Shown here piece by piece: positions 19,301-25,994 of a stretch of DNA of 58,455 nt. The notes below the pieces were generated by a model that was given only the letters and a program-made list of their open reading frames with translations, did not search any database and was not told where the DNA came from. The stretch is from Acidobacteriota bacterium (GTDB taxonomy: Bacteria > Acidobacteriota > Blastocatellia > Chloracidobacteriales > Chloracidobacteriaceae): assembly GCA_016208495.1 (NCBI GenBank), contig JACQXX010000047.1, positions 1 to 58,455 on the forward strand, given 5' to 3'. A program made the translations under genes and the position numbers. Position 1 is the first letter of the stretch; every line of letters starts with the position of its first letter.

Positions 19301-19435
19301 AGGGCATCCGGGGCTCAGCCGGAACCGCAGTCCTGGCTCAGATTGAGGTTGAGTTATTTGAGCTACTCCCAACGCCGAACTGGCCAAGACAATTCCCAAC
19401 CAGCAAACCACCATCGCTAAAAGAGAGTTTTTCAT
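16400..19435 (-). CDS. A2M-family short-form protein, copy D, without thioester domain
   Basis: 1011 residues starting at MKNSLLAMVVCWLGIVLASS, a clear signal peptide; an in-frame Met two codons earlier (19441) is equally open. It begins at the same domain boundary as copy C, so it lacks the first Ig-like/MG domains of A, B and F. MG domains follow, then a bait-like region, then the A2M domain (LPENVTRYRIIVIAAAGNDQ) and the frame stops at GIGETSF*. A, B and F continue here with about 640 residues carrying the thioester and bMG10 domains. The stop lies just beyond palindromic element copy 2, so the 3' half was probably lost there. Secreted, but unlikely to bind proteases covalently. Confidence 0.85.
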   Translation of the reverse strand: MKNSLLAMVVCWLGIVLASSALGVAQITQPQSEPGLRFRLSPGCPQPPEDSSSISSQSGQDLPSSPHPKKLEFQTISPLRAYERIEEETAWSGSLKKIISFSNPLDEQCFRPEMVCIQPDLEGETIELNQSQIKIDGKFLYRTTYTLTLSPEICDIHGQTLGEAQTFHVIIRPEEAGFWFPTEVLLTLDPFGPPELPVFTVNIPTIAIQLYQVKPSDWYAYLALHEQQARYETPSAPPGWLKSTLQLVPHPDPDRLVETRIDLNAVLPEKTGHILAVVQEPEPSNRPKIHLLWIQVTHLAADVTWEVTQLRIWANELTTGKPVSQARVTMLPEGFTSQTNSHGETSIQLSKKSVARRGTLLVEKGRDSVLVIEVQYLDFEPQNWSISTPNVPIPLWYIVHDRRGYQPGETVTIKGWVRSADFRSNQRLKNIPHFAKRLKFRAIDSKGNELTSGITTLTKLGGFHCQFPLPRACSPGAGSVHFALELQVKKGEDSLLHTSHSFQIESSPPPAVNVFVDTPPKSQVQGTQRKLTAQSQPFSPSNWQGYQFGSTHAGQAQFLVHPSTRYVGLRSTWNFAERGQDYPVELIVTDLDGVAQPNQKIELNVFRLDTIFAVRASASEKLVHQETLFSADHPVLWKVPAPENGLYRVIAQVWDDQGRINRSEIVFLQLGECTAQNRFMKYLEPERITAIPNKPAFRPGDIAEIKIEAPFAPAEGRLTVSNGRVLESRRIFLNSRSGVVTIPVTRANVPTLNIVLDLVGTTSRHQSQPEPKLPPRPVFATTRLTLDVEPVHQKLSVTVTHQNNHVISEKSAVVDVEIRDAQGRPVNQAECAFLVMDASRGTTPDFPISHPLEHLFQLWGSNSYFFHSRQTVNLFPFDQPGSLPPGNNAKCAPYQNWKRTLWNKMQRRPKDSEDWNCFPPPFIPYREPPSELDLILDWPGPFIASEASSWSLPAEYLEFDSPLVAFFPTVTTNKRGQSRISLTLPENVTRYRIIVIAAAGNDQFGIGETSF

Positions 19436-19452
19436 AGGCAAAAAGAGGCCGG

Positions 19453-19525
19453 ACGCTCAAGTGAGTTTCCCCACTTAAGCCATTTCTATGCAGTTATTTA
19501 CGTGAGTGTCAACGCGTTGACACAA
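19453..19525. repeat. Intergenic block P, copy 2, with 18-bp palindrome
   Basis: Nearly the same as 8840-8912, including GAGTTTCCCCACTTAA and the perfect 18-bp palindrome GTGTCAACGCGTTGACAC at 19506-19523. It lies just upstream of copy D and leads into palindromic element copy 3. Confidence 0.8.
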
Positions 19526-19690
19526 TTTGGAGTGCGCCGACTTGTCGGCGCTTTGGTTCCGGTGACTTGTCACCGTTGGAATGAAATCAATGAGCGACAA
19601 GTCGCTGCATAACAAAGCGGTGACAAGTCACAGCACTCCAAAAGTTAGGCATAACAAAGCGGTGACAAGTCACAGCACTCCAAAAGTTAG
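19526..19690. repeat. Palindromic element, copy 3, with duplicated right end
   Basis: Almost identical to copy 1 (19526-19642). Its right end is followed by a perfect 42-bp tandem duplication: 19607-19648 is repeated at 19649-19690. The last bases give the TAA stop of A2M remnant E. Confidence 0.88.
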
Positions 19691-20726
19691 TCGTGAACCA
19701 CGACGAGGTCGGTCTGGCTTCGGCCAAAGGTCTCAGGTGAATACATTTCTTCGGCTTTCGCCGGTGGCACCAGGAATTTTCCCGGCGTGGTCGCCACGGC
19801 AAAAAAGCTGTAGGTGTAGACGCCTTCTGAAAGCGAAGCTGTGAACGCTTCGGCCCGGTTGTCGCGCAGGTTTTGATGGTCAAACCAGGAACGTTGCCAC
19901 CAGTTCAATCGGGGTGGGTCTTCGTCATCTGGAAGTCTCGGCGTGGTGGCCAGCGCCGGATTCAAAATCTCCAATCCAGCCGGGAGCGGACAACTGAGCG
20001 CAACGTGAGCGCGGCGGATGGGCGCCACCATCCTGACCGTGACTTTGACCCGCGCTCCAGCCCGGATTTGCCATTCGGTGGCGGAAATTCGTTTCACATC
20101 GGCTGGATCGTCAACCGCGCTGTACTCACGCGAAATGGTAAATCCTGCTTCCACGGGGTTGAGCATTATTTCTTTCGGTGCGTAACTCAGACCCAATCGG
20201 TAATACATCCGGCCCGTGCCGTCTTTGTTGAGCAGAATAGATTTCGTTTCGCCGGGCACACCAACCTGATTCAAAGGAATGCCAAGCTGATGCTGGTCGG
20301 CAGTTCGGCCAGCGAAGCGATGTTCTCCGGCAAAGGTGTCGCCCAGCCAGACGCGGGCCAGAAAGTCAGGGGTTTGTTGTTCAAAGGTTGAGAAATAGCG
20401 TTTGAGTGCAAGCAGGACAAAGGCGTTTTCCTGGGTGTTTGACCACCGACCGTTGATGCGATGGGCCAGCAGTCCCCGAACGAGTTTGGGAATCAGGTCG
20501 CTGTCTGGTTTGACCGAAAGTAGTGCATCGAGGATGACCGCATCGGTGCGGCGGCTGGAATGCAAGAGCACCTCAGCACCATCGGAATAAGATTCGACAA
20601 AGCTGGCGGCGCCAACGGTTTCAGTGACGCGGTTGATTAGAACCCGAAAGATCGCGTTCTGTTCCGACTTTGTAGCTGGATTTGTGGCCAGCACAGGCAA
20701 TAACCAGCCAATGGCTTCGATGGGGA
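19687..20726 (-). pseudogene. A2M copy E, C-terminal remnant
   Basis: About 345 codons that match the C-terminal part of copy F closely at both DNA and protein level (my reading of the first 200 bases suggests about 95 percent identity). It starts within IEAIGWLLPVLA, downstream of the thioester, contains the rest of the thioester domain and the bMG10-type domain, and ends normally in DLVVVHD*. Similarity to F stops abruptly at 20726; the next in-frame codon upstream is TAA. The first Met in frame is at 20700, but there is no sign of a real start. The matching N-terminal remnant is at 23153-23720. Confidence 0.88.
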
Positions 20727-20747
20727 GGAAAAAGACTTAAAAGTGGA

Positions 20748-21200
20748 TTAGCAAATTTGATCCCATTTTTTTGCAACAACAAATAGGGTCAAGTGGCGAA
20801 GATTTTCAGTCGCCACCTCAACATTGTATCCCTGACCTGCCAGTGAATTGGCCTGGGCACAAAGGATCATGTCAGCATCCAGTTTACAATCATCGGTTGT
20901 CTGCTTTCCTTGCTTTCGGGCATCAGCCCAATACTGAGCAGCCTTTTTCATCACTTTTGAATTGATGGGAAGATAGAGATGGTAACCAATAAACTCATCT
21001 AATCGCTTGATACCATTTGTTTTATTGCCTCTGATAAGTTCACGTCTTAGCTCATAGTCGCATATTTCAGGAACGACAATCGTGATTTGGTTTAGTACAA
21101 GAGATTGAACCCACTCACTCATTTTCACTCGGAGATCAGTTTGTTTTGGGTTTGTAACTTCACTCAAAATAGAGGTATCAAAAAGGACATAACGGTTCAT
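20748..21200 (-). CDS. PIN-domain ribonuclease, VapC-like toxin
   Basis: 150 residues with the PIN acid set: D8 (LFDTSILSEV), E45/E50 (VPEICDYELRRE), D108/D110 (KLDADMILCAQANSL) and a final VATENLRHL motif, which in the family often reads VATTNVxHL. PIN proteins are Mg-dependent RNases, usually toxins. The start overlaps the stop of the upstream 582-aa gene by four bases (ATGA, 21197-21200), so the two are translationally coupled, as in toxin-antitoxin pairs. Base composition is clearly more AT-rich than the flanking A2M genes, which suits horizontal arrival. The stop is only 21 bp from the A2M junction. Confidence 0.88.
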   Translation of the reverse strand: MNRYVLFDTSILSEVTNPKQTDLRVKMSEWVQSLVLNQITIVVPEICDYELRRELIRGNKTNGIKRLDEFIGYHLYLPINSKVMKKAAQYWADARKQGKQTTDDCKLDADMILCAQANSLAGQGYNVEVATENLRHLTLFVVAKKWDQIC

Positions 21201-22945
21201 GAAAACAGTTTTTCTCCTTCAGCGCGATCTCGATCTAATTCTCTTTTTAGATAATTCAGCGTTTCTTGTTGCTCGGTTCCTTCTTCAGATTCCCAGTCCT
21301 TTATTTTTGCAATCAGTTTATCGTATCCAACCTTCTTGGGCGGTATGAGTCCAGCTTCATTTTTGGCAAATGGGTCTTGTAGCGGCTCAACCAAAGTGAT
21401 GAAGCACCGTTTGAAACCTTTTTGAAGCGATTCCTCTTTGACCGCAGAGAATGAATCCCCAACTGCAACTAATTCACCTTCCTGGATGGCAACCCATTTA
21501 CCCAGGTAATCGGAACGGTTCTTTTTCAACCAGGTCCGATTAAGTATCCACTCAAGCCGTTCAATAGATTTTTTTGTAGCTAAATCAAGTTTGCTTAACT
21601 CAGTTTCAAAATTTGAAGACTTTGGCTGGGAATACAAGTGCCCAGTGTCTCTACGGACACAAAGAGATGGTTGAAGTTTCCCTCCACAATCCTGAACTTC
21701 CTTAATCGAGTAAGGCACGAGCCAAAGGTCTACATCATCTGCTTGTTGTTTCCGAGGTTTATGAATCGCAACCGGGCAATCAATCTTTTCACATAAAGAA
21801 AACATCGCGGATTCCATTGCCTCAGCCCCAGTTATTTTGCCCATCATTGGAGACAACAGAAGTTGTGCCAGTTCTTCTGGTTCTTCAGCGAGCAGTTCTG
21901 CAAAAAGTTGGTCAAGGATTGGTTTAAAATCTGTAGTATCCCGCAAATGTTGCATTCCTAACCCCAGGTTTGATCTCAAGCAAATTGGGCAACTCTTTTT
22001 CTTTGTTTTGATAGCTTTATTTAATTTTTTTAGGTTTTCAATTTGGGCAGAGAAAACGGTAGTGAGTATTCGAATATTCGATAACTTCTGGTCAAATAAC
22101 CAAATCCCGAGAGATTCAAAGGCTAAGTTCTCCGTTTTTTTCCCTTGAAATTTTGAAACATCAATCAGCAATGGCAACTGTGCCGTTGACTGAATTGTGT
22201 TCGCTTCAATAAAAACGACTTTGTTAATGATGAGCCTAAAGAGGGTATCAAGGGCCAAAATATGAGTTAAGTTAATTGACTTAGGGAGTTTGAGGGTTGT
22301 GTTTAAAGCTTTTTCAATAAAAAAGGCTTTTCGGAAAAATCGTCCTAATCTTAAAACTTTATCTCTGATTGAGTTGTGAACAGGATCAATGCTTCCTTCA
22401 AGAATGATAATCCCTTCGTTGGTTATTAACTTCAGCCCGTTTGATTGAGTAAGGAACCAAAAGAAGCGGGTAAATAAAATTCCAGCCAAGGGGGAATTTC
22501 CATTAGTAACTATCTGGAATTGAGAATTTTCCACTTTTAAGGTGGTATCAACTTCAAATACAAGGCGAGGCCACTCATTCCCAAGTAAAATATCTATTTT
22601 TTGTTTGTTGTGGGCTGATTGGACAAAAACAACCTTCACTGGAAACTTTGTTGCTGTTCCTTCAAGCTCCAAAAAACCAAAAAATTGATGGTTGCTGGCT
22701 AAGGGAACCATCTTAAGCAACTGCTCAAAGCTCAGAAAACCACTTTCTTGCTGGACCTCAGAAAATTTGATCCCTTCCAGTACCCTCAGGTTCTGAATCG
22801 AAGTGGAACGATTTCTGAAATATCCTCCAAGATTATTGGCTAAGGGGGTTTGATCTTTTTCGAATGAAGACAAATCGAAGCCCAATATTGGAGCTGACAG
22901 AACAGAATGAGTAGAAGGCGAAGCAAGCTCAGATATTACCGACAT
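21197..22945 (-). CDS. 582-aa protein with DUF5678-like and antitoxin-like C-terminus, partner of PIN protein
   Basis: Start taken at 22945 because GGAG lies seven bases upstream; the Met two codons earlier (22951) would be one base from it. Residues 1-320 have no family I recognise and contain no clear signal peptide or membrane helix. A single CPIC pair is near residue 320. Residues about 470-520 (YLGKWVAIQEGELVAVGDS) resemble DUF5678, and the tail (TLNYLKRELDRDRAEGEKLF) looks like the C-terminus of small antitoxins that precede VapC-type genes. The four-base overlap with the PIN gene supports a neutralising partner. A plausible reading is an antitoxin tail fused to a large sensor or effector region. 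Codon use is AT-rich. Confidence 0.7.
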   Translation of the reverse strand: MSVISELASPSTHSVLSAPILGFDLSSFEKDQTPLANNLGGYFRNRSTSIQNLRVLEGIKFSEVQQESGFLSFEQLLKMVPLASNHQFFGFLELEGTATKFPVKVVFVQSAHNKQKIDILLGNEWPRLVFEVDTTLKVENSQFQIVTNGNSPLAGILFTRFFWFLTQSNGLKLITNEGIIILEGSIDPVHNSIRDKVLRLGRFFRKAFFIEKALNTTLKLPKSINLTHILALDTLFRLIINKVVFIEANTIQSTAQLPLLIDVSKFQGKKTENLAFESLGIWLFDQKLSNIRILTTVFSAQIENLKKLNKAIKTKKKSCPICLRSNLGLGMQHLRDTTDFKPILDQLFAELLAEEPEELAQLLLSPMMGKITGAEAMESAMFSLCEKIDCPVAIHKPRKQQADDVDLWLVPYSIKEVQDCGGKLQPSLCVRRDTGHLYSQPKSSNFETELSKLDLATKKSIERLEWILNRTWLKKNRSDYLGKWVAIQEGELVAVGDSFSAVKEESLQKGFKRCFITLVEPLQDPFAKNEAGLIPPKKVGYDKLIAKIKDWESEEGTEQQETLNYLKRELDRDRAEGEKLFS

Positions 22946-23152
22946 AGTCATGCTCCATCAAATTTCAAAAACTAAAACAATAAAAATCCCAAAAGTGTGA
23001 ACCAGTTGAGGTGTTTAAAACAAATGCAAACCGCTGAAACTCAATTCAAAAGGCAAATGAATTGTCCCCAATTTGGAGCAAGCAAGCAAGCAAAAGAAGC
23101 CCTCACCCTCCAGAGAATCGTACCTTGATATTTGAGCAGGATCATTTTCGAC
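22946..23152. promoter_or_regulatory. Leader of the PIN cassette
   Basis: AT-rich 207 bp between the 582-aa gene and the A2M remnant, presumably the promoter of the pair. It contains a short AGCA/CAAG tandem (gcaagcaagcaagca, about 23081-23096). I could not pick a convincing -35/-10 pair. Confidence 0.35.
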
Positions 23153-23720
23153 CTTCCCAGCGCCATTTCCCTGGAGGCTGCGGAGTCAGCTTGACCGGCA
23201 CTGGCTGGTTGGAAAGTTCGGCCAGCGACGTCAGTGCCACCATTGGCTCTGAAAACGTCACACTCACGTTTGGTGCCAGTTCGACGGCGCCTTCAGGGCG
23301 AAAGCGTTCGACTGTGAACGGCACGTCAGGTCCTGATACCGTTGATTTTGATGAAGCTGGAAAGGCTGGATTCCCTGAACCTGATGGTTGAGGCGGTTTG
23401 GGCTGGTTTTTGGGAAATTGAAAAGCCGGCTGTAGCGGTTCGGAAGCGTTTGAAAGCTGCGGAAGTCGCTGTAACAAACTTTCGGTTTGTGCCGGAGTGA
23501 GTGGCGAGGGAATCAGCCGGGGTCTGGTGATAACTGAAGGCGCGGATACCTGACCTTCCCGGATTTTGATTTTCAAGCCGATTTCTTCTCCGGCCTGGGA
23601 TTGCGGGCTGGTTGATTCCGGTTGAGAAGCGAACGGCACAACTGAAGGTGAAGCAAATTCCCACGTTGCAACCGCAACCAAAAACGCAAGTATCCAGAGC
23701 TGGTTTTTCAACATCCGCAT
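23153..23720 (-). pseudogene. A2M copy E, N-terminal remnant
   Basis: About 190 codons: signal peptide (QLWILAFLVAVATW), then the proline-rich N-terminus and first Ig-like domain, closely matching copy F residues 1-190 (PSVVPFASQPESTSPQS is identical). Similarity ends at about 23153 within PPGKWRW, and the frame stops four codons later (23142). With the piece at 19687-20726 it forms one gene whose middle (about 1480 codons in F) was lost and replaced by roughly 2.4 kb carrying the PIN pair. Confidence 0.88.
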
Positions 23721-23833
23721 GAAGGATTCCTCTCAGGTGGTGGTTATTTTTGGGCTACCGACACCAGATGGTCATTTTGTGGCGAAGTACAAGCCCACAT
23801 AGAAAAGAATGAAAAAAAATCTAATACCCTTAC

Positions 23834-24081
23834 CGCCCGGAGGGCGACGGAGAGTAGCCGGTGGTCGCGCAGCTTTGGGCGCTACCACCGGACACTGTTT
23901 GCCCAAAGGTTTTGCACCCGGATGGGCGCTGGACCCAAAGCGGCGCCACCTGCTTTCTCTGTTCAAACGAGGCCCTCTTTTTCCGGCGCCCATCCGGGCG
24001 CGAAGCAGAAGCCGACCGATGACCGGAGGGTGCGCCGCAAAGCCGGCTGCCCTCCGGCTACTTTCCACCGCCCTCCGGGCG
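23834..24081. repeat. 248-bp palindromic element related to 6404-6651
   Basis: The left end CGCCCGGAGGGCGACGGAGA and following GTAGCCGG pair with the right end (CCGGCTAC then TTTCCACCGCCCTCCGGGCG) with three mismatches. An inner pair CCCGGATGGGCGCTGG / CCGGCGCCCATCCGGG is also present. The length equals that of the core at 6404-6651 and the order of motifs is the same. The remaining gene-free sequence to 24409 shows no further gene; AGGAG at about 24396 serves the next gene. Confidence 0.8.
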
Positions 24082-24409
24082 AAAACCGATTTGATTTGAT
24101 CAAAGAACCGAAATCCCATCCCCATTTATGACGACTTGTGCTAAGTGGTTGAGGTATATGCTTTCACCAGACTCGAAGCCTTCAACTCCGGGCCTGATAC
24201 ACGAACTGGAAGATGGTATCTGGTTTGTCAGGTTAATTCAGTTTTTCAGCTTTAATTACACCACTATCCAGTGTCATTTGACTGATACCGCTTTTCAGCC
24301 AAAAGTTCAGTGTATTGTCTTGAGATGAGCAGTTTGAAATCAGGTTCTGGTCTGGCCAAAAAGACCAGGATCTTGAGGCAACACAGAGTTTTTTGCCAGG
24401 AGCAAATGA

Positions 24410-24904
24410 ATGAACACAATGTGGCCTAAAATTCTTACAAACCTGGTCGGTCTGGTCGGAGCCATCGTCCAGATTGGGTGGATTGTTCACCAACTGGTCA
24501 ATTGTTACCCGTACAAAATGATGTCGTCCCCATCGGCGGGATTTTACGCATGGGTGGCTTGTGTAGGAGCTTTGGTTGTGCCCCCGATTGCAGGGCTGGC
24601 TGGCTGGTGGCTTTCCAAACGGGATATTTCGGTCATTCCGGCAATCTGGTGGCTTTTGACACCGCTCGGAATGCTGGCGGTTTTTGCCATAGCCCACTGG
24701 GTTGGCGGCGTGGATATGAACAATACCGGGAATTTTGACCATCTGACCCCAGCCGCTGTCTTTTCAGAATTTGTTCAACAGGCGTTGTGGCTGGCCGTGG
24801 ATGGCGTTGGCGCCGGTGCGGTCAGTGGAATTGGTCTCTGGATTGTTGTTCGATATGTTTGGGTGAACCCGAAGGTTTTGGACGATAAACCAAACCTGAG
24901 ATAG
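24410..24904 (+). CDS. Small integral membrane protein of unknown function
   Basis: 164 residues with about four hydrophobic helices (around 9-26, 43-67, 75-95, 125-148). ATG at 24410 is preceded by AGGAG at about nine bases. The loop MNNTGNFDHLTPAAVF is polar. No family recognised. It stands alone on the plus strand between a repeat element and a converging gene, so context gives no help. Confidence 0.7.
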   Translation: MNTMWPKILTNLVGLVGAIVQIGWIVHQLVNCYPYKMMSSPSAGFYAWVACVGALVVPPIAGLAGWWLSKRDISVIPAIWWLLTPLGMLAVFAIAHWVGGVDMNNTGNFDHLTPAAVFSEFVQQALWLAVDGVGAGAVSGIGLWIVVRYVWVNPKVLDDKPNLR

Positions 24905-24949
24905 GGTGCAGTGGAACATGAATGCGCGATTTTCAGCACATAGATGCTC

Positions 24950-25020
24950 CATGGAGTTTCCCCACTTAACCAAATTTAATTCAACTATTTACGTGAGTGT
25001 CAACGCGTTGACACTTTTGA
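24950..25020. repeat. Intergenic block P, copy 3, with 18-bp palindrome
   Basis: Contains GAGTTTCCCCACTTAACC and the 18-bp palindrome GTGTCAACGCGTTGACAC at 24997-25014, but no palindromic element follows. It lies between two converging genes. Confidence 0.75.
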
Positions 25021-25041
25021 GAGAAAGGCGCCCAGTGTGGT

Positions 25042-25947
25042 TTAGTCGTCAAGATGAAGATTTCTTAAAACATCCTGAGCAACACGAAAGCCGTCCTTTA
25101 CCAGCAGATCATGTTCAGCATAGTGAATTCCAGTGATGGTTCCGGCTTGATAAACCAGTTCTTTGAGTTGCGGAGAGACTGTGCTGGACGGCTCAATGAG
25201 CGTATTTCCATCTTCAATTTCTGTGGCCAGAAACAAGAACTCACAACTTAGCTCCTGGCTGATATTTTCCTGAATGTATCGGATTCCACAAATTGGATAT
25301 TGATTTTGAGTGATCAGATCCATTACCTGCGAATCATTCAGAACGCGAATATTCGACTTCTGACGAAGCCGCGTCACCAGGGTACTTCGTCTCAGGTTCA
25401 GTCGAGGCTGAGGGCACACAATGATGACTTCGGAAGCGAAATCAGCCACGATCAATGCCTGTTCAAGTGCCCAGTCTCCGCTTCCAACCACTACGACCTT
25501 TTTTCCGCGGCAGAAATAAGCATCTGACCAGGTACACCAACTCACTGAATATCCATGCAATCGTTCAATTGCTTCTTTCGATGGTGGGTAAGCAAATGGC
25601 GGGCAAAGATATGGACAATAAATAAGCGTTTGTGCGGTGTATTCTATTGGAGATGTGTCACTTTTGAGTAAAAAACGAGATCCCTGGTATTCAATCATCC
25701 AGCAGCTACTTGACCCTCCCCAATAGCTTATCTGGTGCTGTTGATAGAGGTGATCCATTAAATACCAAAATTCGAAGCCTTTCATCTCAGTCGAATTGAG
25801 AGGCGTGGGATCAATTGAGAGCAGTCCCGGAATTGAACGTTCTTCGGGCAACTCCGCGACTCCCACCGAAACACCTCGTTCAGCCAGCTTTTGGGCAGCG
25901 GCTATCCCGGTTAGGTTATTGCCTAAAATGATGACCTGAAGATTCAT
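25042..25947 (-). CDS. Thioredoxin-reductase-like flavoprotein with degenerate active site
   Basis: 301 residues with the layout of TrxB-type enzymes: an N-terminal FAD-type beta-alpha-beta (VIILGNNLTGIAAAQKLAERG), a middle segment SWCTWSDAYFCRGKKVVVVG that aligns with the redox CATC and start of the NADP domain, and GSGDWA (155-160). The first FAD loop is GNNLTG rather than GGGPAG, and the second redox cysteine is replaced (C138-TW-S141), so normal dithiol reduction is unlikely. It follows copy F on the same strand after 47 bp, suggesting co-transcription. It could be a divergent oxidoreductase or a non-enzymatic relic. Confidence 0.75.
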   Translation of the reverse strand: MNLQVIILGNNLTGIAAAQKLAERGVSVGVAELPEERSIPGLLSIDPTPLNSTEMKGFEFWYLMDHLYQQHQISYWGGSSSCWMIEYQGSRFLLKSDTSPIEYTAQTLIYCPYLCPPFAYPPSKEAIERLHGYSVSWCTWSDAYFCRGKKVVVVGSGDWALEQALIVADFASEVIIVCPQPRLNLRRSTLVTRLRQKSNIRVLNDSQVMDLITQNQYPICGIRYIQENISQELSCEFLFLATEIEDGNTLIEPSSTVSPQLKELVYQAGTITGIHYAEHDLLVKDGFRVAQDVLRNLHLDD

Positions 25948-25994
25948 TTTTACCCATTGCCTTTCCAGTAACTGGGGTTGTCAGAACCCATCCG

